Positions 1 through 7,831 of a stretch of DNA of 49,413 nucleotides are shown here, piece by piece; the stretch's first letter is position 1, and every line of letters begins with the position of its first letter. The notes under the pieces were generated by a model that worked only from the letters and a program-made list of their open reading frames with translations, ran no database searches and had not been told where the DNA came from. A program made the position numbers and the translations under genes. The DNA is from Clostridiales bacterium. Its GTDB lineage: Bacteria > Bacillota > Clostridia > Saccharofermentanales > DTU023. The stretch spans positions 1 to 49,413 of the forward strand of contig SFFI01000014.1 in assembly GCA_004556925.1 (NCBI GenBank), in the 5' to 3' direction.

Positions 1-819
1 CTGCCTCAACATCCTTGATGTGATGTACGAAGAGCTTCTTGCCCTCCTCAGCCTTGAACTGCTGACCTCATTGCCTCTATTGATGATGTAATCAATTGTT
101 CTTTCAGTCATATCAAAAAAATCATTATTTAATCCAACGATAGTTTTAAAATCAAAAATGCTGTTAAATGATTTTTTAAAAAAATATTTTACCTTCTTTT
201 CTATTACGCCTTTTTCATAAACACTTGTAGATTTATATAAATAGTTTTGCGAAAAAGCTTTGCTTGACAAATCGACAGATTCAATCAAAAGTGCAGTACA
301 ATATACGGAAACAATTATAAATATAGCAAGCCAAATTGAATCGATGTATTTCACTCTTGCAATTACTTTTTCAAATATCTCATTTAATATTTCAGAATGA
401 TACTTTTGTTCAGAGCAAATAACTAAAACAGGAAGAGCAGCAATTAGCCAAAATAGTAGCTTAACAGATAGTTCATTAAATCTTTTGAGCCAAAAATTAT
501 CATGGAACTTTATTTTTTTTATATTATACCCTAAGTAGAAATTATCTTTATTCTCAATGTCAACCGTCTGTTTCTCTAAAAAATTTGAGATAAATGTCAT
601 TATCGACACTAGACTTGCAGACATTAGGAACATCTCTTTCCCTTTTAAGTTTATCGTTACATTTTTATATATGATATATGATAGTGTAAACGCCAGCCAA
701 ATTGAAATATTATTAACAGGGTACCGTATAATTTCGTAAATAAAAAACAGCACTCTCACAATTGGCCTTAAACATGCATTCAGTAAATAAAGTATTCTGT
801 ATTTTATGTTATCTAACAT
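1..819 (-). CDS. Partial unknown membrane protein, runs off the left edge
   Basis: An open frame starts at ATG 819 (minus strand) and runs without a stop for 273 codons to the window edge, so the C terminus is missing. A plausible ribosome site AAGGGG lies 9 bases before the ATG, and an in-frame TAA two codons upstream excludes a longer start. The translation begins MLDNIKYRILYLLNACLR and contains at least four hydrophobic segments separated by charged stretches rich in Lys, Asn and Ile (for example FWLIAALPVLVIC and IWLAIFIIVSVYC), so it is an integral membrane protein. No family is recognised. The gene is strongly AT-rich down to about base 75; the last 20-odd codons at the window edge have a different, GC-richer composition and end in a run of Arg and Ser, which may mark an insertion or rearrangement junction. 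Genuine gene: likely; function: unknown. Confidence 0.55.
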   Translation of the reverse strand, partial: MLDNIKYRILYLLNACLRPIVRVLFFIYEIIRYPVNNISIWLAFTLSYIIYKNVTINLKGKEMFLMSASLVSIMTFISNFLEKQTVDIENKDNFYLGYNIKKIKFHDNFWLKRFNELSVKLLFWLIAALPVLVICSEQKYHSEILNEIFEKVIARVKYIDSIWLAIFIIVSVYCTALLIESVDLSSKAFSQNYLYKSTSVYEKGVIEKKVKYFFKKSFNSIFDFKTIVGLNNDFFDMTERTIDYIINRGNEVSSSRLRRARSSSYITSRMLRQ

Positions 820-970
820 CTTTTACTGCCCCTTATAAAAACCATATTCATTTATTCTCTCGGCGCACTATTCCATCTTCTAAATCTTCCATAATTGCTA
901 TGCTAACTCATTTTAAATTGAACCGCTTGAAATTGCTCTTTTGTTATTATTCTCTTATGGTAATTCTTAT

Positions 971-1294
971 TCAAATGTTGACTATCGGGATCTCTGGAAT
1001 CAACAAATTCAATAGATTTAGTATACTCCCGCTGGGCATGGTATGTGTGATTATATAATCCCGATGTATCAATCTCTGCTCGCTTATCAATTTCCATCGT
1101 ATATTTCTGATTATTCGCTCATTCTCAGACGGCTAACCTGCTTCAATCATACCGATAAGTAACTCATCATTAATTACTTTTTATGAAATAGCCTTTACAA
1201 AGGTAATAGCACTAAATATATCCGCTACGAACCCTGTTCTATGTGAAAAGACATATCTTGTCAGTTCTGAGACCTGTATTGCAAGGCTATCCAT
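971..1294 (-). pseudogene. Decayed AT-rich reading frame, origin unknown
   Basis: A frame starting at ATG 1294 reads MDSLAIQVSELTRYVFSHR and continues through two in-frame stops (TAA at 1181-1183, TAG at 1133-1135) before ending at TGA 971-973. The pieces on both sides of the stops have protein-like composition (for example KVINDELLIGMIEAG, then PSENERIIRNIRWKLISEQR), which suggests an eroded gene rather than random sequence. A short alternative frame at 903-1097 overlaps it. It could be the remnant of a transposase or of another acquired gene, but no family is recognised. The surrounding 820-1368 region contains nothing else that can be supported. Confidence 0.25.
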
Positions 1295-1368
1295 TTATTC
1301 TCGTGGGCTGTAGTGACTCTAACCTAGATTCCAACAGCGTAGTCTTTGATTACTTGCTGTGGCTGTAT

Positions 1369-2997
1369 TTAGCCCTTCACTCTTGACATCAAACAGATAG
1401 TCTCAACATGCGTGGTCCAGGGGAACATGTCCAAGGGCTGGATGCTTTGTAGGCTATAGGCCTGTTTGAGGGTCTTGAGGTCGCGGGCCAGGGTGGCCGG
1501 GTCGCATGAGACGTAAATGATGTGGGGGATGTTGGAGGCTAGGATGTCCTGGCATAGCTGGGGGGCTAGGCCCTGGCGGGGAGGGTCGACAACTAGGAGG
1601 TCATAGGGTGGCAAGTTTAGTGGGGCTTGTCCAAACGATTTTAGAGAATCTTCCTGCTTAGGCTGGCGGAGGGCCTGGCCGGCATCGCCCACGACAAAGC
1701 GGAGGCGGTCGGAGGCAAGGCCATTGAGCTCTGCGTTGTGCTTGGCATCTGCGATCGCTTCTGGGACGATTTCTACCCCGGTGATCTGGGCCTCCGGGAA
1801 GGCCTGGGCCAGGTGCAGACTGATGGTGCCAGACCCGCAGTAGAGTTCCAAGATTTTGAAGGAGTCCGATTGAGTCCCAGGGCCGCATCTAGTTACGGGG
1901 CCACCAAGCTCAGTGCCTGCCGTGGCGCGTTCCCTAGCTAGGCCTACGGGACTTGTGCCCACTGCCTGGACATCCGCCACCACTTGAGCGGCCTTGACCA
2001 CCTCTTGGTAGAGGACCTGGTTGAGCTGGAGGTTGGTTTGCTGAAAGGCACGGGGTGAAAAATCAAAGTCCAGTCCGTTTTCTGTCATGTGGAGATGTTC
2101 AGGCCCAGCAATATGGACATAGTCTTCGCCAATTGCCAGCCAGAGGCTGAGGCTGGCGCAAGTTGAAGCTTGGCCCACATCTGTCCGCTCAGCAATTTTG
2201 GAAGTCTCTATGGCCTCATAAGCCTGGCCTGTGTCCAAGGTCTCGCTAGGACCCAGGGCTGCGCCAGGACCCAAAAGCTCACCCGCTTGGTCGCGAACCT
2301 GGGTAAAAAAGTCCTGCCAGTCAGGTGCCAGGGGCTGGTCATGGAAATTGAAGGTCAGCATGAAAGCATCACCCTCAGCATTTTGCCGCATTTCCAGGCT
2401 GGTCAGCTTAGCGACTTCCGAGGAGGGTTGATCCGCTAGGAGGGCCTGGACCAGCTGGCGGAGACTGTTGACCTGGTCGCTTTGGATGGGGCAGTTATTT
2501 ATAGGAATAAGCTCTTGTGCTTCTTGTCCATAGAAGCAGAACTGGCCCATTGGATTAACGTGGAGGCGGACAATCGAACGGAAGGCCAAGGGCTGGGCAG
2601 GTCTGAGGCAGGATTTGACCGCATCTGCTGAGATCGGGAGCTTCGCCATTCTCTGCAGGAGGTCAGCCACATGTTTCCTCTTCCAGGCCAGGGTGGCCTG
2701 GTAGGTCATACCTTGCAGCTGGCAACCCCCACAGCGGCCAAAATGAGGGCAAAAAGCATCTTGGCGGTCCGGAGAAGGCTGGACTAGCTTGTAGTCGGTA
2801 ACCGCCAGGCGTTTCCCAGATGTTTTATAGGCCAGAACTTCTATTTCATCGCCAGGGACCGTATCCGGAAGGAAAAGCACCCGACCCTGCCAGGCAGGAT
2901 CGGGTGAGTTCAGGGCGAGAATCCCCTCCCCCTCTTGGCTTAAATCGCGGACAAAGCCACCGGTATGGGGAGGGAAAACACGGCTATGCCAGGTCAT
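1369..2997 (-). CDS. rlmD: 23S rRNA (uracil-5-)-methyltransferase, RlmD/RumA family
   Basis: SAM-dependent methyltransferase of the TrmA/RumA family that converts a specific uridine of 23S rRNA to 5-methyluridine. An N-terminal TRAM-like region (about residues 10-72) precedes the iron-sulfur motif C83-x5-C89-GG-C92, completed by C169 (NNCPIQ), the expected [4Fe-4S] ligand set. Motif I is ELYCGSGT (384-391), the DPPRQG motif is at 471-476, and the catalytic cysteine is C498 in YVSCDPATLARDL; QPLDMFPWTTHVE (520-532) is the family's C-terminal signature. At 542 residues it is longer than the usual roughly 450. The extra length lies in low-complexity stretches around 236-282 and 340-378, between the substrate-binding part and motif I. 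It starts 2 bases after the stop of the small upstream gene, so the two are probably cotranscribed. B. subtilis has paralogues of this family, so the exact uridine target cannot be assigned. Confidence 0.9.
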   Translation of the reverse strand: MTWHSRVFPPHTGGFVRDLSQEGEGILALNSPDPAWQGRVLFLPDTVPGDEIEVLAYKTSGKRLAVTDYKLVQPSPDRQDAFCPHFGRCGGCQLQGMTYQATLAWKRKHVADLLQRMAKLPISADAVKSCLRPAQPLAFRSIVRLHVNPMGQFCFYGQEAQELIPINNCPIQSDQVNSLRQLVQALLADQPSSEVAKLTSLEMRQNAEGDAFMLTFNFHDQPLAPDWQDFFTQVRDQAGELLGPGAALGPSETLDTGQAYEAIETSKIAERTDVGQASTCASLSLWLAIGEDYVHIAGPEHLHMTENGLDFDFSPRAFQQTNLQLNQVLYQEVVKAAQVVADVQAVGTSPVGLARERATAGTELGGPVTRCGPGTQSDSFKILELYCGSGTISLHLAQAFPEAQITGVEIVPEAIADAKHNAELNGLASDRLRFVVGDAGQALRQPKQEDSLKSFGQAPLNLPPYDLLVVDPPRQGLAPQLCQDILASNIPHIIYVSCDPATLARDLKTLKQAYSLQSIQPLDMFPWTTHVETICLMSRVKG

Positions 2998-2999
2998 GG

Positions 3000-3242
3000 T
3001 TAGACTTTAACCTTGCGGGAGATCCAAATCAGGATGCAAGAACCCACGAGGGCTACCAGGATGGACCAGAGGTTGAGTCCTGTAACACCCGCGCTGCCAA
3101 AGAGGCTAAAAACAAGGCCGCCAATAAAAGCACCAATAATACCGATAATGATGTTAGCGACCAGGCCGTAAGAACTGCCCATGAATTTTTTGGCTAACCA
3201 GCCCGCTAGACCACCGACAATAATCCAAGAAATAAGTCCCAT
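3000..3242 (-). CDS. GlsB/YeaQ/YmgE-family small membrane protein
   Basis: 80-residue, very hydrophobic protein beginning MGLISWIIVGGLAGWLAKKF, with three membrane segments (about 3-20, 27-50 and 56-74) and the glycine-rich NIIIGIIGAFIGG pattern typical of the transglycosylase-associated (GlsB/YeaQ/YmgE) family. Members are linked to envelope and general stress responses; no enzymatic activity is established. A good ribosome site (AAAGGAA) precedes the ATG, and a possible minus-strand -10 element TATACA lies just upstream. rlmD follows 2 bases downstream. The length and topology are normal for the family. Confidence 0.85.
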   Translation of the reverse strand: MGLISWIIVGGLAGWLAKKFMGSSYGLVANIIIGIIGAFIGGLVFSLFGSAGVTGLNLWSILVALVGSCILIWISRKVKV

Positions 3243-3300
3243 ACTTGATTGTTCCTTTCAGTCTGTATACCGTGCAGCAAGGCTCGGTACACGGGTAAGT

Positions 3301-3324
3301 GCTTGCTTCAGCAGTGAAGCAAGC
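3301..3324. other. Perfect stem-loop upstream of the GlsB-like gene
   Basis: GCTTGCTTCA, a 4-base loop GCAG and TGAAGCAAGC form a perfect 10-bp hairpin. Neither strand has a U-tract, so it is not a standard terminator. It lies 59 bases upstream of the glsB-like start, where it could be a 5' leader structure or a protein-binding site. Confidence 0.4.
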
Positions 3325-3415
3325 AGTAAACATTGTCATTTTAACATCCTGGGCAGAGATGGATGGTAATATTTGTGCTGGTCTAAGTTTGTGGAACATT
3401 CTCATTTTTCTTACA

Positions 3416-3540
3416 AGTTTGCAGGTAATGGATGGAGTCCAGCGAACAAACCACCCATTACTTGCGGATTTGCCCTTTTTACCATCCAATTCTTGCAAAA
3501 TTGCCCGTCGGCCCACCCATTAGTTGCAAATTTGCCGGAG
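3416..3540. repeat. Short degenerate repeats before the flavoprotein gene
   Basis: Three imperfect direct copies of a motif like CCACCCATTACTTGCGGATT lie near 3452, 3482 and 3513, spaced about 30 bases apart. A fourth copy in reverse orientation (TTGCAGGTAATGGATGG) lies near 3420-3436, so the first pair can form an inverted repeat. The 3243-3631 gap holds no other gene. The copies are too degenerate to assign a function. Confidence 0.4.
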
Positions 3541-3631
3541 AAAGCGAGAAGCTGAATGACAAAAGCTAAAAGCTGGTCGGCCTGTCCGAAAAGGCTTAGA
3601 ATAAAACAAACGAATTCACTTGGAGGTTTTT

Positions 3632-4816
3632 ATGTCAGAGCTCAAGCAACAACATCTTGTTATTATCGGGTCAGGTATTGCCGGCGTTGCAGCCGCTGAG
3701 GCCGCCCGCAAAGAAAATGAGGATCTTAAAATCAGCCTCGTGTCCAGCGACCAGTATCTCCCCTATTATCGCTTACGACTGGCAGAAGTTCTTGCTAAGC
3801 CAGAGCAGGCAGATAAGCTCTTCCTCCATGATAGTGATTGGTACGCAGACCGCCGTATCAACCTACTCCTAGATAGCGATGTCGCCAGCCTGGATCCCCA
3901 AGCTAAAACGCTTACCCTCCAAAATGGCCAAAGTATGAGTTACGACAAGTTGGTCATGGCGGCAGGCTCCAAGAGCCGCCTGCCTCGGGTCGAGGGTCAG
4001 GATAGGCCGGGAACCTTTACCCTCTGGACCCTGGCAGATGCTAAGGAGATGAGCGATGCGATTGACCAAGAGGGGATGAAATCCTGCGTGGTTATTGGCG
4101 GTGGTCTGCTGGGCCTTGAAGCGGGCTGGCAATTGCACCAGCGGGGTCTCAAGGTCACCATCCTGGAAAGAGGAGAGCGCCTCATGGTCAACCAGCTTAA
4201 CCAGGAAGCCTCCGAACTCTTGGAAGATTATATCGCCTCCTTAGGGATAGAACTTTTGACTAACGCGGACACTGCCAGCATTGATGGCGAAGGTGAAGAT
4301 GGCCGTGTGACAGGCCTCAGCCTGAAAGATGGCCGGAAGGTAGCCTGTGATGCTGTTCTCCTGTCTATAGGCGTCTTGGCCAACACGGAGCTGGCCCAAG
4401 AAGCTGGCTTATCCATCGGCCGCCGCATCAAGGTTGACCGTGAAATGAAGACTTCAGCCCCGGATATTTATGCCGCAGGTGATGTGTGCGAAGTGGATGA
4501 AGAGGGCTACTGGTTTGGCCTCTGGTCTATCTCGATGGGCCAGGGCAAGGTGGCCGGTACTAATGCTGCGGGTGGCTTCACCACCTTTGACAAGGTGATT
4601 CCTCCCTATATCGTCAATACCATGGGAACCCGCATTGTCTCCCAAGGTAAGGGTATCAAGGATGAGGACAGCGACTATCGCCGCGAAGTCAGCAAAGATG
4701 CCGAGGCCCATAAATATAAATGTCTGGCCTATAAAGACGATGTGTTGACGGGTTTCATCCTCATTGGTGAGCCCTCCAAAGACATGGTCAGCCTGCAAAA
4801 AGAGCTGAATAAGTAG
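3632..4816 (+). CDS. NAD(P)H:rubredoxin-reductase-like FAD oxidoreductase
   Basis: 394-residue flavoprotein of the two-dinucleotide-binding-domain (pyridine nucleotide-disulfide oxidoreductase) fold. The FAD-binding GSGIAG is at residues 13-18, the NAD(P)-binding GGGLLGLE at 156-163, and the second FAD motif is YAAGD near 280. There is no CxxxxC redox disulfide, so it resembles NADH:rubredoxin oxidoreductases and the FAD domain of nitrite reductase rather than thioredoxin- or lipoamide-type enzymes. A role in electron delivery to rubredoxin or in oxygen detoxification is likely for an anaerobe, but the partner is not visible here. The start is ATG 3632, which has GGAGG 5 bases upstream; an in-frame TTG at 3620 would overlap that ribosome site and is unlikely. 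A small unknown gene follows 18 bases downstream. Confidence 0.8.
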   Translation: MSELKQQHLVIIGSGIAGVAAAEAARKENEDLKISLVSSDQYLPYYRLRLAEVLAKPEQADKLFLHDSDWYADRRINLLLDSDVASLDPQAKTLTLQNGQSMSYDKLVMAAGSKSRLPRVEGQDRPGTFTLWTLADAKEMSDAIDQEGMKSCVVIGGGLLGLEAGWQLHQRGLKVTILERGERLMVNQLNQEASELLEDYIASLGIELLTNADTASIDGEGEDGRVTGLSLKDGRKVACDAVLLSIGVLANTELAQEAGLSIGRRIKVDREMKTSAPDIYAAGDVCEVDEEGYWFGLWSISMGQGKVAGTNAAGGFTTFDKVIPPYIVNTMGTRIVSQGKGIKDEDSDYRREVSKDAEAHKYKCLAYKDDVLTGFILIGEPSKDMVSLQKELNK

Positions 4817-4834
4817 GGAGGAGCAAAACCGCCC

Positions 4835-5098
4835 ATGCGGCTTGAAGGCACAGTCTACCAAGGGGATCTGGTGATCAACCGTCAAACGCTGGCCCTCGTA
4901 GAGGATAGTCCCAGTTTTACCAAGCGCTTGGACCGGACCCTCTTGGCCCTTACCAAGGCCCTTAACGTGCCCATTCCTATTTGGTTGGAGAAAAACACCC
5001 GGGAATTCACACGTTTCCGGCAGACCATGTTCTTCCCCGAGCAGTTCGCCGAGACCGTAAACTTCAGCTATCTGCAAATAAAATTAATTGAAAATTAG
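4835..5098 (+). CDS. Small conserved-looking protein of unknown function
   Basis: 87-residue soluble protein starting MRLEGTVYQGDLVINRQTLA with no membrane segment or recognised motif. It is rich in Phe, Arg and Thr toward the C terminus (EFTRFRQTMFFPEQFAETVN). GGGAGGAG lies about 11 bases before the ATG. It follows the flavoprotein by 18 bases, and its end abuts the start of mazG, so the three genes probably form one transcript. The reading frame has the same codon style as its neighbours, supporting a real gene. The function is unknown. Confidence 0.65.
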   Translation: MRLEGTVYQGDLVINRQTLALVEDSPSFTKRLDRTLLALTKALNVPIPIWLEKNTREFTRFRQTMFFPEQFAETVNFSYLQIKLIEN

Positions 5099-5102
5099 AA
5101 AC

Positions 5103-6080
5103 ATGACTCTAAAGCCCATAAACAATCTTTACAGCCCCTCGAACGAGCCAAACCCCTCGAACGTTTCAAACGGGCCAAGCCCCACAAACGGCTTAGGCCC
5201 TTCAAGTGACCCCAGCAGGCCACAAACGTCAACCTCCCAGCTCACGCAAAAAAGTGATTTTGTCATTAAAGACCACTATTCCTTCCAAGAACTCCTGGAC
5301 CTCATGGCTTTTTTAAGAAGTCCTGAGGGTTGCCCCTGGGACCGGGTCCAAAGCTATGACTCTATCAAGGGGTCCATGATTGAGGAGGCCTGGGAGGCCG
5401 TGGATGCCATCGAAAGTGGCAAGCCGGAACGGCTCCAGGATGAGCTAGGCGATGTCCTCCTCCAAGTTGTCTTTCACGCCCAAATCGCTCAAGACCAGCA
5501 GGAGTTCGATATTAATCAAGTCATAGCCGGACTCTGCCGCAAGTTGATTAGCCGCCACACCCACATCTTTGGCCAGGACCAGGCGGAAGATCCCGATACG
5601 GTCCTCAAGACCTGGGCGGACAACAAAAAGCTTGAGAAGGGGCTGCGGACCGAAACGGAGGTGCTGCAGGATGTGCCCCGGCATATCCCCGCCCTTTCCC
5701 GCTCTTATAAACTGCAAAAGAAGGCGGCAGCCTGTGGCTTTGATTGGCCGGAGCTTTCTGGGGCGGCTAATAAGATTCAGGAGGAAGCTGGCGAGCTCTT
5801 TGACGTTTGCGAGGACCAGTCACTTGACGATGCGGCACGCCAGAAGCGTCTGGCGGAGGAGGGCGGAGACTTGCTCTTTGCCGTGGTAAACGTCCTGCGT
5901 TTCTTAAAAGTGGATCCCGAGCTAGCCTTAGACCAGGCCAATGAAAAGTTTATCCGCCGTTTCGCGGGCATGGAGGCCAAGGCCGACGCCCGAGGGCAAA
6001 AATTACGGGATATGAGCCTGGAAGAAATGGATAGGCTTTGGGATGCCGTGAAAGCTGAGGAGGACACACCATGCGTTTAG
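5103..6080 (+). CDS. mazG: MazG nucleoside triphosphate pyrophosphohydrolase
   Basis: Hydrolyses (d)NTPs, possibly including damaged or alarmone-related nucleotides, to monophosphate and pyrophosphate. Numbering from an alternative TTG start at 5088, the first MazG domain begins FQELLDLMAFLRSPEGCPWD (66-85) and carries the metal-binding EExxE (99-103) and DELGD (118-122). A second domain has EEAGE (232-236) and EEGGD (257-261). Both sets of acidic metal ligands are intact. The first roughly 55 residues, rich in Ser, Pro and Asn (NPSNVSNGPSPTNG), are absent from typical MazG. Neither the ATG at 5103 nor the TTG at 5088 has a clear ribosome site, so translation may be coupled to the upstream gene, whose stop is at 5096-5098. 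The 3' end overlaps rqcP by 10 bases, matching the yabN-yabO order of Bacillus. Confidence 0.88.
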   Translation: MTLKPINNLYSPSNEPNPSNVSNGPSPTNGLGPSSDPSRPQTSTSQLTQKSDFVIKDHYSFQELLDLMAFLRSPEGCPWDRVQSYDSIKGSMIEEAWEAVDAIESGKPERLQDELGDVLLQVVFHAQIAQDQQEFDINQVIAGLCRKLISRHTHIFGQDQAEDPDTVLKTWADNKKLEKGLRTETEVLQDVPRHIPALSRSYKLQKKAAACGFDWPELSGAANKIQEEAGELFDVCEDQSLDDAARQKRLAEEGGDLLFAVVNVLRFLKVDPELALDQANEKFIRRFAGMEAKADARGQKLRDMSLEEMDRLWDAVKAEEDTPCV

Positions 6081-6364
6081 ATAAATATTTGAAAGTTTCC
6101 CGCCTGGTCAAGCGTCGGACCGTAGCTAATGAACTGGCGAGCCAAGGCCGTATACAGATTAACGGCAAGGTAGCCAAGGCTGGAACTCAGGTAGCCATCG
6201 GGGATATCCTAGAAATTCGTTTTGGCGACAAGGTCTCCTACGTTAATGTCCTAGACCTGAAAGAACATGTCCGCAAAGAGGATGCTAGTGCAATGTATGA
6301 GATTGTAGACGGGCCGACCAACCAAAGTCAGCCTGTCATGATGTTACAAACAAGTTACAAGTAA
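6071..6364 (+). CDS. rqcP: S4-domain ribosome quality control protein RqcP (YabO)
   Basis: 97-residue S4-domain RNA-binding protein. The N terminus MRLDKYLKVSRLVKRRTVAN and the block GRIQINGKVAKAGTQVAIGD closely follow B. subtilis RqcP/YabO. RqcP binds the 50S subunit beside RqcH and tRNA and assists C-terminal Ala-tail addition on stalled nascent chains. The position directly after mazG (10-base overlap) is the same as in B. subtilis. The C-terminal 20 residues are a less conserved tail. HslR of proteobacteria shares the fold, but sequence and gene order favour RqcP. Confidence 0.88.
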   Translation: MRLDKYLKVSRLVKRRTVANELASQGRIQINGKVAKAGTQVAIGDILEIRFGDKVSYVNVLDLKEHVRKEDASAMYEIVDGPTNQSQPVMMLQTSYK

Positions 6365-6433
6365 TTTTCACTTCATTTACGCTTACGCCGATATCCCGCA
6401 AGCGCTTTGCTTTTTCCCTCAGATCCTCTTAAG

Positions 6434-6454
6434 ATGAGGCTATCAAAGCCTCAT
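6434..6454. other. Stem-loop after rqcP
   Basis: ATGAGGC, the loop TATCAAA and GCCTCAT form a 7-bp hairpin 70 bases after the rqcP stop. No U-tract follows, so it is at best a weak termination or mRNA end-protection signal. Confidence 0.3.
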
Positions 6455-6481
6455 GAGCCGTTTAGCTTGGGCCGTGCCTGT

Positions 6482-6549
6482 CTTGCCTGCTACATGTACT
6501 TGCATGGTGCGTGTGCTTGCCTGACGGATGTACTCGCCTGGTGCGTGTG
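6482..6549 (+). repeat. 34-bp direct tandem repeat, two copies
   Basis: Two adjacent 34-bp copies (6482-6515 and 6516-6549) share most positions, including ATGTACT and TGGTGCGTGTG. They lie in the rqcP-divIC gap where spore formers carry yabP and yabQ. Confidence 0.7.
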
Positions 6550-6564
6550 AATGCTTTGAGATGA

Positions 6565-6609
6565 GCGATATTTGCGATATTTGCGATGCTTGCAATGTTT
6601 GCAGTGATG
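6565..6609 (+). repeat. 9-bp tandem repeat, five copies
   Basis: Consecutive 9-base units GCGATATTT, GCGATATTT, GCGATGCTT, GCAATGTTT and GCAGTGATG decay progressively along the array, which ends 35 bases before the divIC-like start. Confidence 0.7.
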
Positions 6610-6643
6610 GATGATTCGAGATGGTTTGAGGAGAGGGTGTATC

Positions 6644-6940
6644 ATGGCTAAGGCTTATGCGGACAGAAAAAGTCGTTGGAGTTTGCGCTTCTTAATCCTG
6701 GGCCTTTGCCTCCTGGTGCTTTATGCGGCCGTTTCTATTTACCTCCGGCAGGAGAAGGAGTTTGCGCGTTTAAGCCTAGAAGCGGAAGAGCTGAATCTAC
6801 AGCTGGAAAATACCCTACGCGAGAACAAAGACATTCAGGAACTCAACGCCTTGGTGGGCAGTTCGGAATATATTGAGCGGGTTGCCCGCGACCAATTGGG
6901 CCTGGTGAGGCCAGACGAGATCATCTTTATCCACCGTTAG
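6644..6940 (+). CDS. divIC: FtsB/DivIC-family septum formation protein
   Basis: 98-residue bitopic membrane protein of the divisome. A short basic cytoplasmic N terminus (MAKAYADRKSRWSLRF) is followed by one membrane helix (about 16-34) and an extracytoplasmic coiled coil (about 38-70, LSLEAEELNLQLENTLREN). The conserved tail YIERVARDQLGLVRPDEIIF marks the DivIC/FtsB family, which bridges DivIB/FtsQ and FtsL and helps activate septal peptidoglycan synthesis. The start is ATG 6644, with GAGGAGAGGG a few bases upstream; an ATG at 6611 lacks this. Its place after mazG-rqcP matches B. subtilis divIC, but yabP and yabQ are missing, consistent with a non-sporulating lineage. Confidence 0.85.
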   Translation: MAKAYADRKSRWSLRFLILGLCLLVLYAAVSIYLRQEKEFARLSLEAEELNLQLENTLRENKDIQELNALVGSSEYIERVARDQLGLVRPDEIIFIHR

Positions 6941-6959
6941 CCCCTCCTCTCCACTAAAA

Positions 6960-7041
6960 CAACTATAACGATCGAGGAAGGCAACTATAACGATCGAGGC
7001 AACCTAGGCAACTCAGGCAACTCAGGCAACTCAGGCAACGG
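6960..7041 (+). repeat. Two 18-bp repeats followed by a 9-bp tandem repeat
   Basis: CAACTATAACGATCGAGG occurs at 6960-6977 and 6982-6999. It is followed without a gap by CAACCTAGG and three copies of CAACTCAGG (7000-7035), then CAACGG. The array lies 20 bases after divIC. No function is apparent. Confidence 0.75.
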
Positions 7042-7178
7042 TAAAGTGAAAAAGTAAAATCCATACTAAAGAGTGTGGAGTTGCATTTAGTCTTACAGAA
7101 AATCCACTGAGAATTCAATCTTACACACCACAGGTCTTTGAGGCTTGTTAACTTTTTAGGCCGGGCTTTGTGGATACT

Positions 7179-7812
7179 TGTGAAAAGTGTAGAAGTTATC
7201 TTCCACAGTAGCTTACTAGCCAATTACCTGTGGAAATTGAGAAAGTTATTTTTCACTGGTTATCCTGCCCTTAGATTTCAGCCAAGCTCAGAGAGATGCC
7301 GAGGACCTAACTCGCGCTGACGAAGCCGATCGCTTTGCCGGTGGAAATTGAGGAAGTCATTTTTCACAGGTAAACCTGCCCTTAGATTTCAGCCAATTAG
7401 CTGTGGAAATCGAAAAAAGTCATCTTTCACAAGCCTTTCGTCCTTAATTATTTGGGCAAAATTCATGTGAAATAAAGTATTACGACATTCCACTATAAAT
7501 TGAGCTTATCCGTCCCTGCCAGAATTCATGTGAAATCACTCAATATGCTATTTCACCATATAATTTCCTTATCTGGTCTGGGCAAAAATATTGTGAATCG
7601 AGCTAATATCATATTTCACAATAATTTTTGGCTTATTTCCCCCGCCCAAAGGCTTGTGAAATGGACAAATACAATATTCCACCATATTTGAGATTCTACG
7701 GGCCTGCCCAAAGCCTTGTGAAATGAGCAAAGGCAACATTCCACCATATTTGTGATTTGCTGGGACAGCTTTGAGGCCTTGTAAAATGGGCAAAGGCAAA
7801 TTTACACACTAT
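7179..7812. repeat. Array of about ten palindromic repeats, period near 63 bp
   Basis: Units start at 7179, 7229, 7340, 7402, 7466, 7529, 7592, 7655, 7717 and 7780; from 7340 onward the spacing is 62-64 bases. Each unit is an imperfect inverted repeat of the form TGTGAAAT-N15..17-ATTTCACCA, and the stretch between units is also partly conserved (CTGCCCAAAG, CCTTAGATTTCAGCCAA). An unrelated 45-base insertion enlarges the 7229-7340 interval. Upstream sequence from about 7040 contains weaker copies. There is no gene in 6941-8199; short reading frames here are repeats read through. Confidence 0.8.
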
Positions 7813-7831
7813 TAGTGGCTTGACTAACTTG

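Noticed and set aside
2820..3197. Plus-strand frame of 125 codons across the rlmD/glsB-like junction
   Set aside because: Antisense to two supported genes and low in hydrophobic residues, as expected for a shadow.
7160..7210. DnaA-box-like sequences (TGTGGATA, TTATCTTCCACAG)
   Set aside because: None fits the TTATCCACA consensus, no dnaA or dnaN is nearby, and the sequences belong to the 63-bp repeat units.
7179..7812. Possible CRISPR array (regular repeats, about 30-base spacers)
   Set aside because: The spacers are related to each other and the repeats diverge from unit to unit; there are no cas genes. It is a degenerate tandem array of palindromes.
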